10,985 bases of DNA from Candidatus Thorarchaeota archaeon. Its GTDB lineage: Archaea; Asgardarchaeota; Thorarchaeia; Thorarchaeales; Thorarchaeaceae. Numbering within the stretch: position 1 is the stretch's first letter; each line of letters begins with the position of its first letter. The position numbers and the translations under genes are program-made. The stretch spans positions 1 to 10,985 of the forward strand of contig JAEOUL010000222.1 of the NCBI GenBank assembly GCA_016839345.1, written 5' to 3'. Shown here in pieces: positions 1 to 6,886 of the stretch. The notes under the pieces were generated by a model. It was not told the DNA's origin. It did no database searches and saw nothing but the letters and a program-made list of their open reading frames with translations.

Positions 1-27
1 CATCAAGTATTGGAGCGAGAATGAGGA

Positions 28-1176
28 ATGGTCGAAACTACCATTAGCGTAATCAAAGCGGATATCGGGTCATTAGCAGGTCACGTTGTTGTACCTGACT
101 TTCTTTTTGAGCTTGCAAGAAAGGAAATGAAAGAGGCAGTCAACAAGAAAATAATCAATGACTTCCACGTTTCCAACGCTGGCGACGATCTCGAATTAAT
201 CATGACCCACAACAAAGGAGAAGGTGCTGAGGATGTTCACAAGCTTGCTTGGGACACATTCATGAAGGGTACTGAACTTGCACGTGAGAAGAAGATTTAT
301 GCCGCTGGACAGGATATTTTGGCTGATACCTTCAGTGGTAATGTGAAGGGCATGGGTCCAGGGTCTGCTGAAATGGTGATTGAGGAGCGGAAATCCGAGC
401 CAATCGCTGTCTTCATGGCTGATAAAACAGAGCCTGGTGCATTCAACCTCCCCTTATACAAAATCTATGCGGATCCCTTTAACACAGCTGGCTTGGTCAT
501 TGATCCAAACCTGCATGATGGTTTTAATTTCATCATTCAAGATATTATGAAGGATGTTCCATGTTTCATAAACATGAAGACTCCTGAAGAATCATATGAT
601 GTACTTGCTCTTCTAGGTAGCACAGGTCGTTATACGATAAAGAAAGTCTACCGTCATGATGGCATGATTACGGCTTCGGTAAGCACAGACAAGCTTCATG
701 CAGTTGCTGGAAAATATGTTGGAAAGGATGATCCTGTAGCAATAATCCGGGCACACTCTGGCCTACCAGCAATGGGTGAAGTGCTTGAGGCATTCACTCT
801 TCCACATTTAGTTTCGGGATGGATGAGAGGGTCCCATGCTGGACCTCTCCTACCAGTTTCACTCGAAGATTCAAGATGCACACGTTTCGATGGTCCCCCA
901 CGAGTAGTCGGACTTGGTTTCCAAGTTTCCAATGGGATGCTCGTTGGTCCTGTTGATCTGTTTGATGATGTGGCATTTGATCTCACACGCCAGAGAGGCA
1001 TGGAGATTGCTGACTATCTAAGACGTATTGGTCCATTCCAACCCCATCGTCTAAGTGAGAACGAAATGGAGTACACGACGCTACCAAAGGTTCTGACACG
1101 CTGTGAGAATCGATTCGTTGAAGAAGAGATTGTTCCAAGGGGCAAGACAATGGACACTTCTGGTTCCGCAGAATAA
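28..1176 (+). CDS. fbp: Fructose-1,6-bisphosphate aldolase/phosphatase (bifunctional, archaeal type V)
   Basis: This cytosolic gluconeogenic enzyme condenses dihydroxyacetone phosphate with glyceraldehyde 3-phosphate and then dephosphorylates the product to fructose 6-phosphate. The 382 residues align from end to end with my memory of the Thermoproteus enzyme. Visible signatures are IKADIGS with Asp12 and His19 near the N-terminus, GDD at 52-54, GMGPGSAEM at 109-116, ADKTEPGAFNLPLYK at 131-145, and GKYVGKDDP at 228-236. The last contains the family's catalytic Tyr230 and Schiff-base Lys233 next to the metal-binding Asp pair. WMRGSHAGPL (265-274) and GPFQPHRL (335-342) are also present. The ATG at 28 is the only sensible start, because an in-frame stop lies two codons upstream; a GGAG at 12-15 may act as ribosome binding site. 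The last 20 or so residues extend past the usual C-terminus and look unstructured. A triosephosphate isomerase at 5251 supplies the same pathway. Family assignment is very secure. Confidence 0.97.
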   Translation: MVETTISVIKADIGSLAGHVVVPDFLFELARKEMKEAVNKKIINDFHVSNAGDDLELIMTHNKGEGAEDVHKLAWDTFMKGTELAREKKIYAAGQDILADTFSGNVKGMGPGSAEMVIEERKSEPIAVFMADKTEPGAFNLPLYKIYADPFNTAGLVIDPNLHDGFNFIIQDIMKDVPCFINMKTPEESYDVLALLGSTGRYTIKKVYRHDGMITASVSTDKLHAVAGKYVGKDDPVAIIRAHSGLPAMGEVLEAFTLPHLVSGWMRGSHAGPLLPVSLEDSRCTRFDGPPRVVGLGFQVSNGMLVGPVDLFDDVAFDLTRQRGMEIADYLRRIGPFQPHRLSENEMEYTTLPKVLTRCENRFVEEEIVPRGKTMDTSGSAE

Positions 1177-1181
1177 CATGC

Positions 1182-1205
1182 GAGTGGGACTTCTTAGTCC
1201 CGCTC
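1182..1205. terminator. Hairpin between convergent genes
   Basis: A 10-bp stem (1182-1191 with 1196-1205, one G-T pair) closes a TCTT tetraloop. It begins five bases after the stop of the aldolase/phosphatase gene and is followed by only a weak pyrimidine tract (CTTCTC). It lies between two convergent genes and, being symmetric, could form in either transcript. Because archaeal termination depends mainly on U-runs, it may instead protect 3' ends. Confidence 0.5.
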
Positions 1206-1231
1206 CTTCTCAGCAACGGAAATGCACTCTA

Positions 1232-2596
1232 TCATCTTATCAGGTCTTGACTCCTCATATCCGGTTCCTTTTGAACAAGAATCCCTCCTTCAACTGCAGG
1301 ACTATTGCCTGAGATCAAGTTGGTCCACGCAATCAGGTAAGTTTCTCGGACACTCTCTAGAAAATTTTCATAGCGCGGCGAGCGAAATGCCATAATAAGA
1401 AGCCAGACGAAAAATATGAGAGCTGGCAAAACTTTGGAGCTATGGTACAAAATTAGCCATATGGGATCCAAGTTTATTGGATGAACTCCAGGATCGATTC
1501 CAGAGAGAAACTCGACAATAGGTAACATTGGTAAGCTCATCAGTAGGACTAGTATCAAAGGCACCCACCTTGACTTGTCCTCAGGTCGACCTCTGATCCA
1601 TGCAAGCACGAAAAGGGGGAGTAGAAATGTATAGTGATGTTCCCAAACATCAAACATAATGAAGAAATATACTAGAGAGAACAGCCCTGAACATACCCAA
1701 ACGTCACGAGAGTAAAATGTGGCTACAATTGTAATCACAAAGAAGATTCCTACAAGCAACCCTGTAATGACATTAAAATCCATACCAGGTATACCAAGTA
1801 AATAATAAAGGAACATCTTTAGTGAATGGTTTCCAACATAGGGTACGACGAATGATAATCTGGCCAAATTGAATGCGAGAAAGTATTGCAGTGACTCCAA
1901 ACCTGAAGGAACTATGAAAATGGCTAACAAGAAGACGAAAACAGCTCCCAAGACAGACCGAATCCTTCCTGCCCCTGCGAGTACAGGTGCAATGAAAAAA
2001 GGTATCAATTTCGTGAGTGAACCCATGGTCCAAAAGGTTGCCATAATCCAATTCCCCTTCTTTCCTTTCACAAGTGAAGGTGTGGTCAGTGCAAAAAACA
2101 TCAAGATTCCCGCCATAAGCGTAACTTGCCCTAGATAGAGTTCAATGTATATTGGGGTAAACACAAACCACATACTCACAGCCATGCGCCATTCCCAATC
2201 TTGTCGATGTAGAGCCTTGGAAACGGATCGGGTTCGAATGGCGGCTAACCAGATACATACAATCAATATTCCTACCCATATCCAATACGCAAGGAACGGG
2301 GATGCTAGATTAAAGACAGCACCAAAAGTATAGGCGAAATAGGGAAGGTAGCGATATGGGAACATATAGGGAACAGTTAGAGGGTCAGGAATAGCATAGC
2401 AATCAAGCCCATTCAAAACATTACTTCCAGCCTGATAGAAAGCGAAAAAGTCGATTCCTTGAGCTGTAATATATCTCGTATCATGGGAGAGTGGGTTTAG
2501 TATTCCTGTCCAGAGTGAAGAGATGAAAACAAAATGGATGACAATGGTAAATATCAGAAAACCCCAACTCAACCATCCTTTTACCCTATCGCCCAT
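1232..2596 (-). CDS. GT87-type (DUF2029) membrane glycosyltransferase
   Basis: This is a 454-residue multi-pass membrane protein with roughly ten hydrophobic segments, fitting the GT-C fold of polyprenyl-phosphate-mannose (or other hexose) transferases such as the mycobacterial alpha-mannosyltransferases. The first outer loop holds GIDFFAFYQAG (47-57), whose Asp49 sits where the family's catalytic acidic residue is expected. Other family-like landmarks are PYRYLPYFAY (80-89), LGQVTLMAG (155-163), LTKLIPF (194-200), GNHSLKMFLYY (255-265) and DVWEHHYTFLLPLF (316-329). The likely role is adding sugars to lipids, glycans or proteins on the outer face of the membrane; donor and acceptor cannot be read from sequence. 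The ATG at 2596 is preceded by a G-rich CGGGGGT that can serve as ribosome binding site. It is convergent with the aldolase/phosphatase gene and 141 bases downstream of the parvulin gene on the same strand. Confidence 0.85.
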   Translation of the reverse strand: MGDRVKGWLSWGFLIFTIVIHFVFISSLWTGILNPLSHDTRYITAQGIDFFAFYQAGSNVLNGLDCYAIPDPLTVPYMFPYRYLPYFAYTFGAVFNLASPFLAYWIWVGILIVCIWLAAIRTRSVSKALHRQDWEWRMAVSMWFVFTPIYIELYLGQVTLMAGILMFFALTTPSLVKGKKGNWIMATFWTMGSLTKLIPFFIAPVLAGAGRIRSVLGAVFVFLLAIFIVPSGLESLQYFLAFNLARLSFVVPYVGNHSLKMFLYYLLGIPGMDFNVITGLLVGIFFVITIVATFYSRDVWVCSGLFSLVYFFIMFDVWEHHYTFLLPLFVLAWIRGRPEDKSRWVPLILVLLMSLPMLPIVEFLSGIDPGVHPINLDPIWLILYHSSKVLPALIFFVWLLIMAFRSPRYENFLESVRETYLIAWTNLISGNSPAVEGGILVQKEPDMRSQDLIR

Positions 2597-2640
2597 GAAC
2601 CCCCGAGTTTTCCAGCTCTTAAGGGTTTTTCTTACTCGAA

Positions 2641-2652
2641 AATGATATCATT
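2641..2652. promoter_or_regulatory. 12-bp perfect palindrome upstream of the GT87 gene
   Basis: AATGATATCATT is a perfect palindrome about 45 bases upstream of the glycosyltransferase start (minus strand) and downstream of the parvulin stop. A TTAAG element at about 2619-2623 could be a weak TATA box for the glycosyltransferase, so the palindrome would sit just upstream of the promoter. Twelve AT-rich bases can be palindromic by chance, so regulatory function is speculative. Confidence 0.25.
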
Positions 2653-2737
2653 GAAGGATAGGCAAAGGAAACATTCGATTCCGTTGAATAGCTTCAGAAT
2701 GGAACCTCATATCTCCATCTGGTCAAAATTGCAGAAC

Positions 2738-3028
2738 TTAACCAGTACGTTTGATGATGTGGTAGCCAAATTTAGTTTTCACAGGTTCGTTTGTCATCGC
2801 ACCAACATTCAGGTTGAATGCAGCTCTTTCGAATTCTGGCACCATCTGCCCCTTCGTGAACCATCCCAAGTCCCCGCCCTTTTTCTTTGAAGGACAGTTA
2901 CTATGCCGTTGTGCAACATTCTTGAAGTCCTCTCCCTCTCTGATTTTATTTATTAGATCGAGTGCTTGACTGTGTTTATCTACCAATATATGACTTGCAC
3001 GAATTTTTCCAGCTTTTCCTTTTCCCAT
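2738..3028 (-). CDS. Parvulin-type peptidyl-prolyl cis-trans isomerase
   Basis: This 96-residue, single-domain parvulin catalyses cis-trans isomerisation of prolyl bonds, probably in the cytosol since it has no signal peptide. The sequence starts with a basic MGKGKAGK and covers the complete fold: RASHILV (10-16) with His13, EGEDFKNVAQRHSNCPSKKKGGDLGWF (31-57) with Cys45 at the position of the active-site Cys/Asp, GQMVPEFERAAFNL (60-73), and the closing VKTKFGYHIIK (83-93) with His90. This matches small stand-alone enzymes such as E. coli Par10 and archaeal Pin-like parvulins in length and layout. I chose the ATG at 3028 over the one at 3049, which would add seven hydrophobic residues, because GGTGAT lies four bases upstream of 3028 and homologues begin near this point. 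It is divergent from the dehydrogenase at 3141. Confidence 0.92.
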   Translation of the reverse strand: MGKGKAGKIRASHILVDKHSQALDLINKIREGEDFKNVAQRHSNCPSKKKGGDLGWFTKGQMVPEFERAAFNLNVGAMTNEPVKTKFGYHIIKRTG

Positions 3029-3069
3029 TGATATCACCAAGATTAGCATCTGCTACTGGCTGCGCAGTC

Positions 3070-3075
3070 TTAAAC
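3070..3075 (-). promoter_or_regulatory. Possible TATA box of the parvulin gene
   Basis: Reading the minus strand, GTTTAAGA occurs about 42 bases before the parvulin ATG, which would place transcription start near 3045 with a short leader holding the GGTGAT site. An 8-bp palindrome, CTGCGCAG (3060-3067), lies between this box and the predicted start. Confidence 0.35.
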
Positions 3076-3101
3076 TTGTCCAATTGATTACCTATCCGAG
3101 G

Positions 3102-3107
3102 TTTTAT
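3102..3107 (+). promoter_or_regulatory. Possible TATA box of the dehydrogenase gene
   Basis: TTTTAT on the plus strand lies 34 bases before the chosen ATG at 3141. Transcription would begin near 3130, giving a very short leader. It is the only TATA-like element in the 112-base divergent gap on this strand. Confidence 0.3.
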
Positions 3108-3140
3108 GTCAAATCATTCAGTCATCACAGGATGATGTCA

Positions 3141-4181
3141 ATGAAAGCAATGGTATTCCATGAACATGGATTTTCAAATGTGCTGAAGTATGAAGACTTT
3201 CCAGACCCTGAACTTAAACCTAATCAAGTCTTAGTTAACGTGAAAGCAGTTGCGCTCAATCATCTAGATCTATTTGTTCGGGGAGGAATTCCTGGTCTCA
3301 ACTTAGAGATGCCACACATTCTAGGCAGTGATATATCCGGTGTAGTCAAAGAAATCGGAAACAAAGCTTCTGGAACCCTTCAGCCTGGGCAAAGAGTCGT
3401 AATTGATCCTGGAAAATCCTGTGGAGTGTGTGAATACTGTATTCAAGGCGAGGAATCGCTGTGTGCGCAGTATGGAATTATCGGAGAGCACTCTCGAGGG
3501 GGTTATGCAGACCTCATAGCTGTTGATGCTCTTAATGTGATTCCAGTTCCTGAACATGTTGAATTGAGTTTTGAGCAGTCGGCAGCTGCACCACTCACCT
3601 TCATGACTGCTTGGCGAATGCTGATGTCAAAAGCAAGAGTGAAACCTGGTGATGATGTCCTGATCATTGGAATTGGTGGTGGAGTTGCTCTCGCAGCTCT
3701 CCAGATAGCTAAGGTTGCAGGTGCTCGAGTTCTTGTGACTAGTTCATCGAATGAAAAGTTGGAGAAAGCCCTTGAACTTGGTGCATCAATTGGAATCAAC
3801 TACAAATCAAATCCTGATTTCCACAAGGAGGTGTGGACCCTTACCAATAAGAGAGGTGTGGACATAGTTGTTGATTCAGTAGGAGAAGTAACATGGGATA
3901 GAAGCCTCCGAAGCCTTACAAAAGGAGGAAGATTGGTGACTTGTGGTGCCACCTCAGGACCCAATGCTGTGTCAAATGTGAATCTGGTGTTTTGGAAACA
4001 GTTGGAAATTCTTGGGTCTACCATGGCAAGTCGTTCAGAATTACGTGATGTTCTCAAGCTTGTATGGAGCGGCAGACTAACACCTGTTGTCGACTCAGTT
4101 CTTCCTTTATCTCAGGCTCAGGACGCCCACGATAGGCTCGAAAAGGGGGCACAATTTGGAAAGATAGTCCTAAAACCTTGA
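3141..4181 (+). CDS. Zinc-binding medium-chain alcohol dehydrogenase/quinone reductase family oxidoreductase
   Basis: This is a 346-residue NAD(P)H-dependent medium-chain dehydrogenase. The N-terminal GroES-like domain contains ALNHLDLFVRGG (38-49) and LGSDISGVV (61-69). Four cysteines at 94, 97, 100 and 108 form the structural zinc lobe. The Rossmann domain carries IGIGGGVALAALQIAK (176-191). The catalytic zinc site looks absent: the usual first Cys is replaced in ALNH and the GHE motif reads GSD. It therefore belongs to the subgroup closer to quinone oxidoreductases and enoyl/acryloyl-type reductases that keeps only the structural metal. The substrate cannot be told. ATGs at 3084, 3132 and 3135 are in frame, but MKAMVFHEHG from 3141 is the typical family start, with AGGATG just upstream. 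It is divergent from the parvulin gene and possibly monocistronic. Confidence 0.9.
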   Translation: MKAMVFHEHGFSNVLKYEDFPDPELKPNQVLVNVKAVALNHLDLFVRGGIPGLNLEMPHILGSDISGVVKEIGNKASGTLQPGQRVVIDPGKSCGVCEYCIQGEESLCAQYGIIGEHSRGGYADLIAVDALNVIPVPEHVELSFEQSAAAPLTFMTAWRMLMSKARVKPGDDVLIIGIGGGVALAALQIAKVAGARVLVTSSSNEKLEKALELGASIGINYKSNPDFHKEVWTLTNKRGVDIVVDSVGEVTWDRSLRSLTKGGRLVTCGATSGPNAVSNVNLVFWKQLEILGSTMASRSELRDVLKLVWSGRLTPVVDSVLPLSQAQDAHDRLEKGAQFGKIVLKP

Positions 4182-4223
4182 AAGACCTAGTAATACCCCG
4201 ATACGCACCTGAATCAGACACCC

Positions 4224-4248
4224 TTTCATTATGTCCTTTGTAATGGAA
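4224..4248. promoter_or_regulatory. Inverted repeat upstream of the ribbon-helix-helix gene
   Basis: TTTCATTA (4224-4231) and TAATGGAA (4241-4248) are inverted copies with one mismatch, separated by nine bases and ending 14 bases before the ATG of the ribbon-helix-helix gene. Regulators of this fold commonly bind such repeats at their own promoters, so autoregulation is a reasonable inference. No clear TATA box is visible here. Confidence 0.35.
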
Positions 4249-4262
4249 TATCTTGGTGCAGA

Positions 4263-4493
4263 ATGAGAGTCGTCACTATATGTCTACCAGAGACCTATGT
4301 TGAAGGCGTGGATAAACTGATTGGCCAGAATAAATATCCCAACCGATCAGAAGTCATCAGAATTGCTATTCGAGATCTCCTTGTTGATGAGCTCTGGGGC
4401 GAAAGGAAACAGTCCAACAGCTTGCCTCTCGTTGCACAGATTCAGAAACTAACGCCAATACAGGAGCTACCAGCTGAACCTGTTTCAAAATAG
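4263..4493 (+). CDS. Ribbon-helix-helix (CopG-like) DNA-binding protein, possibly CdrS-like
   Basis: This 76-residue protein has one ribbon-helix-helix domain in its first 45 residues. A beta strand, MRVVTICLPE, pairs between subunits to read the major groove. It is followed by helix VEGVDKLIGQ, the turn KYPNRSEVIRIAIRDLL (24-40) typical of archaeal CopG-like proteins, and a variable tail. The layout (short, PNRSE turn, no second domain) resembles the archaeal CdrS family associated with cell-division gene control, but no ftsZ or sepF lies in the window, so that link is only a suggestion. GGTG lies a few bases before the ATG. An inverted repeat at 4224-4248 and another at 4521-4539 flank the gene and could be its operators. 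Downstream, 66-96 bases away, is the SCP2-like gene on the same strand, possibly cotranscribed. Confidence 0.85.
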   Translation: MRVVTICLPETYVEGVDKLIGQNKYPNRSEVIRIAIRDLLVDELWGERKQSNSLPLVAQIQKLTPIQELPAEPVSK

Positions 4494-4520
4494 ATACAAC
4501 TGAGCTATCTTTTTCAATAA

Positions 4521-4539
4521 CTGCATTGTACAAATGCAG
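4521..4539. promoter_or_regulatory. Perfect 7-bp inverted repeat between the ribbon-helix-helix and SCP2-like genes
   Basis: CTGCATT (4521-4527) and AATGCAG (4533-4539) are perfect inverted repeats around GTACA. As RNA this is a small hairpin; as DNA it is a good candidate operator. It shares the CATT...AATG core with the repeat at 4224-4248 on the other side of the regulator gene. A run of five T precedes it at 4510-4514. Confidence 0.35.
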
Positions 4540-4589
4540 GAGCAAGACGGGGACAAGTATTGCTCTCTCGATTAGGAGCGAACTCACAT

Positions 4590-5177
4590 ATGTCAAGATT
4601 CTTCCGACGAAAAAAGAAAGAGGACGAAAAGGCTGAACCCAAGCCCGAAGAAGAACCCATAGATGTGGTTGAAGAAGAAGCCCTACCCGAAGTAGAAGAA
4701 ATACCTGAAGTAGAAGTACCTGAAGAAGAGCCCGCTACACCAGAGGTTGCAGAACCCATAGCCGAGGGTAGAGGTGATACTATACCTTACCACGATTCCA
4801 TTCAGGATCGCCTCGTGTATATGCTCAACGATTCTGAAATGGCTGATGGTCTTGAAGGAACACACGCGTTCACACTTGAGTTTATGGCGATGGGTGAGCG
4901 TTTCTGGATTGGTAAAGTTCCTCTTGGTGATATTGAAACAAAGATTGGAAAAGCTGCTGATGAAGATGCTCACATTAGAATCTCAAATGATGCCGTCAGC
5001 GATCTGCTCACTGCAGCTACATTCTCAGAGTTCTCGAAGCTCTATCTCAAGTACTACAAGACTTCTGAAGCTGGAAAATTCATCAAGATTGAAGCACGTA
5101 AACCAATCATTGATTTGAATCGACGCGGATATGCTAGAGTTCCAGTGTTGAAACTTCTTATTGGAGCAGCTAGATAG
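4590..5177 (+). CDS. Protein with acidic N-terminal tail and SCP2-like domain
   Basis: This is a 195-residue soluble protein. It starts with a basic cluster, MSRFFRRKKK, followed by a Glu/Pro-rich region (about 11-60) with repeated EEP/PEVEE units, predicted to be disordered. The remaining 130 residues look like an SCP2 sterol-carrier-like fold: HAFTLEFMAMGERFWIGKV (92-110), then DAHIRISNDAVSDLLTAATF (126-145), KYYKTSEAGKFIKIEA (154-169) and a final hydrophobic helix. This follows the family pattern of a beta sheet, an ISDE-like helix, and the lipid-tunnel segment ending in GKLKIEG. A lipid or hydrophobic ligand is therefore possible, but the assignment comes from pattern resemblance and is moderate. 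The ATG at 4590 was chosen over an upstream start at 4560; AGGAG lies about 11 bases ahead. Five Ts follow the stop. Confidence 0.6.
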   Translation: MSRFFRRKKKEDEKAEPKPEEEPIDVVEEEALPEVEEIPEVEVPEEEPATPEVAEPIAEGRGDTIPYHDSIQDRLVYMLNDSEMADGLEGTHAFTLEFMAMGERFWIGKVPLGDIETKIGKAADEDAHIRISNDAVSDLLTAATFSEFSKLYLKYYKTSEAGKFIKIEARKPIIDLNRRGYARVPVLKLLIGAAR

Positions 5178-5182
5178 TTTTT
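5178..5182 (+). terminator. Short T-run after the SCP2-like gene
   Basis: Five Ts directly follow the TAG stop. Archaeal RNA polymerase can terminate at U-rich tracts, and a separate promoter-like element for tpi follows at 5205, so a transcript end here is plausible but the tract is short. Confidence 0.3.
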
Positions 5183-5204
5183 CGAAATACACTTCTAGCA
5201 ATAG

Positions 5205-5210
5205 TTAAAA
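5205..5210 (+). promoter_or_regulatory. Possible TATA box for tpi
   Basis: TTAAAA within AGTTAAAACA lies 46 bases before the TTG start of tpi, predicting transcription start near 5230 and a leader of about 20 bases that includes the AGGTGGT ribosome binding site. Confidence 0.4.
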
Positions 5211-5250
5211 CAGGTATGGCGACCCACTGAATCGTTCAGGTGGTATAAGT

Positions 5251-5934
5251 TTGCCCGATATTAGAACTCCCGTTGTGATTATCAACTTCAAAACATATCC
5301 ACAGGCTACAGGTGAGAGAGCTGTCAATCTTGCCAAGGCTTGTGAAGCAGTGTCTTTGGAATTCAATGTGCCAATTGTGGTGGCACCTCAAATTCCTGAC
5401 TTATATCGAGTTATACAGTCTGTTGACATTCCAGTTTTCTCACAGCATATGGATGCAGGAGACCCCGGACGTTTTACTGGTCATGTTCTTGGGGAAACCC
5501 TTGTCGAAACCGGGTGTAGTGGAACACTACTCAACCATTCTGAGAACAGGATGCAACTTGCAGATATTGAAGAAGCAATTACGAAAGCCCGGAAACTGAA
5601 TCTGTATACTGTAGTGTGTACCAACAATCCTGCAGTGAGCGTCGCAGCGGCATCAATGAATCCCAATTCAGTTGCTGTTGAACCCCCCGAACTCATTGGC
5701 TCAGGAATCTCTGTTTCGCAAGCACAACCAGAGGTTATCACAGGCACAGTTGATCTTATTCGGAAAGTCAATGATGAGGTCGTCATACTCTGCGGCGCTG
5801 GAATCAGCAATGGGGACGATGTTTCTGCAGCAATGAAACTTGGTTCACAAGGTGTACTTTTAGCTTCAGCAGTAGCCAAATCTGATACGCCTGCTGATGT
5901 CCTCAAGAGTCTTGCTGGTCCTCTGAGAAAATAG
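5251..5934 (+). CDS. tpiA: Triosephosphate isomerase (archaeal short type)
   Basis: Triosephosphate isomerase interconverts dihydroxyacetone phosphate and glyceraldehyde 3-phosphate in the cytosol. The 227-residue length is that of the archaeal subfamily, which is shorter than the roughly 250-residue bacterial and eukaryotic enzymes. The substrate-binding Asn12 and Lys14 are in INFKTY; FSQHMDAGDPGRFTGHV (63-79) follows; catalytic His96 is in LLNHSE; catalytic Glu144 is in AVEPPELIG (142-150), followed by the closing loop. CGAGISNG (181-188) and GVLLASAVAK (201-210) bind the phosphate. Translation starts at a TTG codon, supported by AGGTGGT seven bases upstream and by the absence of a better in-frame start before the INFKTY strand. 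Its products feed the aldolase/phosphatase encoded at 28-1176. The DUF89 gene follows on the same strand, probably in one transcript. Confidence 0.96.
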   Translation: MPDIRTPVVIINFKTYPQATGERAVNLAKACEAVSLEFNVPIVVAPQIPDLYRVIQSVDIPVFSQHMDAGDPGRFTGHVLGETLVETGCSGTLLNHSENRMQLADIEEAITKARKLNLYTVVCTNNPAVSVAAASMNPNSVAVEPPELIGSGISVSQAQPEVITGTVDLIRKVNDEVVILCGAGISNGDDVSAAMKLGSQGVLLASAVAKSDTPADVLKSLAGPLRK

Positions 5935-5989
5935 CACATTCCGGTTGATTTTTCATAGAATGCTAAAGGCCTCAAGTAGGCGAACAATA

Positions 5990-6874
5990 GTGAAGGTGAC
6001 TTTGGAATGTGCTCACTGCTTGCTAGAGAGAGCAATCAATCAGATTTCGCTGGCAACCGATGATCTTGATCTCCAGATGCGAGTAGTTGAAGCTATGACA
6101 AAGTTTCTTGGAGAGAACTTCAGTAAAGATGCAGTTCCTAGTCACATTGGAACTGATAGAGATCTACTTGTCCAAGAGATGACTGGCAAAGATCCATACG
6201 AAGCTCTAAAGCGCATGTCAAACAAGATGGCTCTCAGTATTCTCCCAGAGCTACAAGAGCTCGTAGCAGAACAGACTGATTCCAAGGACAGATTTCGCAT
6301 AGCTGCCCTTATTGCTGCAGCTGCAAACGCAATAGAGTTTGATGTGTCAGGACGCGAATTCAGCCTAGACGAACTAAGAGAAATCCTTGGAAATGTTGAG
6401 TCTGACCTTGTCATTGATCAAGTGGACCAATTTAGGGAGCTCTGTGAAGGAGCTAATGAAATACTCTATCTGATGGATAATGCTGGAGAGATTGTCCTTG
6501 ATATGATACTTATCAAAGAAATCAAGCAACAAGGACCAAGGGTAATTGCAGTCGTTAAGGGTGGTCCAGTCCTAAATGATGCCACTTTGGTTGATGCAGA
6601 GGAAGTCGCACTTGTAGAATGTGCTGATGAAGTCCGCGATACTGGAGCTCCAGCCATAGGTGTCAATCTAGAACGAGATTCGGACGAATTCAAGAAATTA
6701 TTTCATTCTGCTGAACTCATTGTAGCAAAAGGAATGGGAAATTTTGAGTCTCTGACCGAATTCGAACCAGCCTGTCCAACTGTTCATATAATGCGCACTA
6801 AATGTAACCCGGTTGCTGAACAGGTTGGGGTTCCAAGAAATAAAAACGTGATATTGATACGAATGCCGCCTTAG
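5990..6874 (+). CDS. DUF89 family metal-dependent phosphatase (damage-control type)
   Basis: This protein of about 294 residues belongs to the DUF89/ARMT1-like family of Mg/Mn/Ni-dependent phosphatases, characterised members of which remove phosphate from unwanted sugar phosphates or cofactor fragments. The N-terminal CAHC pair (Cys7, Cys10) and helical domain are typical of the prokaryotic subfamily. The catalytic domain shows LYLMDNAGEIVLD (159-171) with metal ligands Asp163 and Asn164, VVKGGPVLNDATLVDA (188-203) with Asp201, and IVAKGMGNFESL (244-255) with Lys247 and Asn251. The start is uncertain: the frame is open from a TTG at 5945 and an ATG at 5960, but homologues begin within a few residues of the CxxC, which favours the GTG at 5990. 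The preceding tpi gene ends 55 bases earlier on the same strand, with no clear promoter between them. Confidence 0.88.
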   Translation: MKVTLECAHCLLERAINQISLATDDLDLQMRVVEAMTKFLGENFSKDAVPSHIGTDRDLLVQEMTGKDPYEALKRMSNKMALSILPELQELVAEQTDSKDRFRIAALIAAAANAIEFDVSGREFSLDELREILGNVESDLVIDQVDQFRELCEGANEILYLMDNAGEIVLDMILIKEIKQQGPRVIAVVKGGPVLNDATLVDAEEVALVECADEVRDTGAPAIGVNLERDSDEFKKLFHSAELIVAKGMGNFESLTEFEPACPTVHIMRTKCNPVAEQVGVPRNKNVILIRMPP

Positions 6875-6886
6875 TTGCTCTGATTT

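Noticed and set aside
2534..2890. Plus-strand 118-codon frame
   Set aside because: It overlaps the starts and ends of two well-supported minus-strand genes and shows no domain or ribosome site.
4514..4759. Minus-strand Ser/Gly-rich 81-codon frame
   Set aside because: It is antisense to the acidic tail of the SCP2-like gene and low complexity by reverse reading.
5481..6035. Minus-strand 184-codon frame
   Set aside because: It lies antisense to tpi and the DUF89 start, has composition typical of a shadow frame, and has no family-like motifs; the plus-strand genes are certain.
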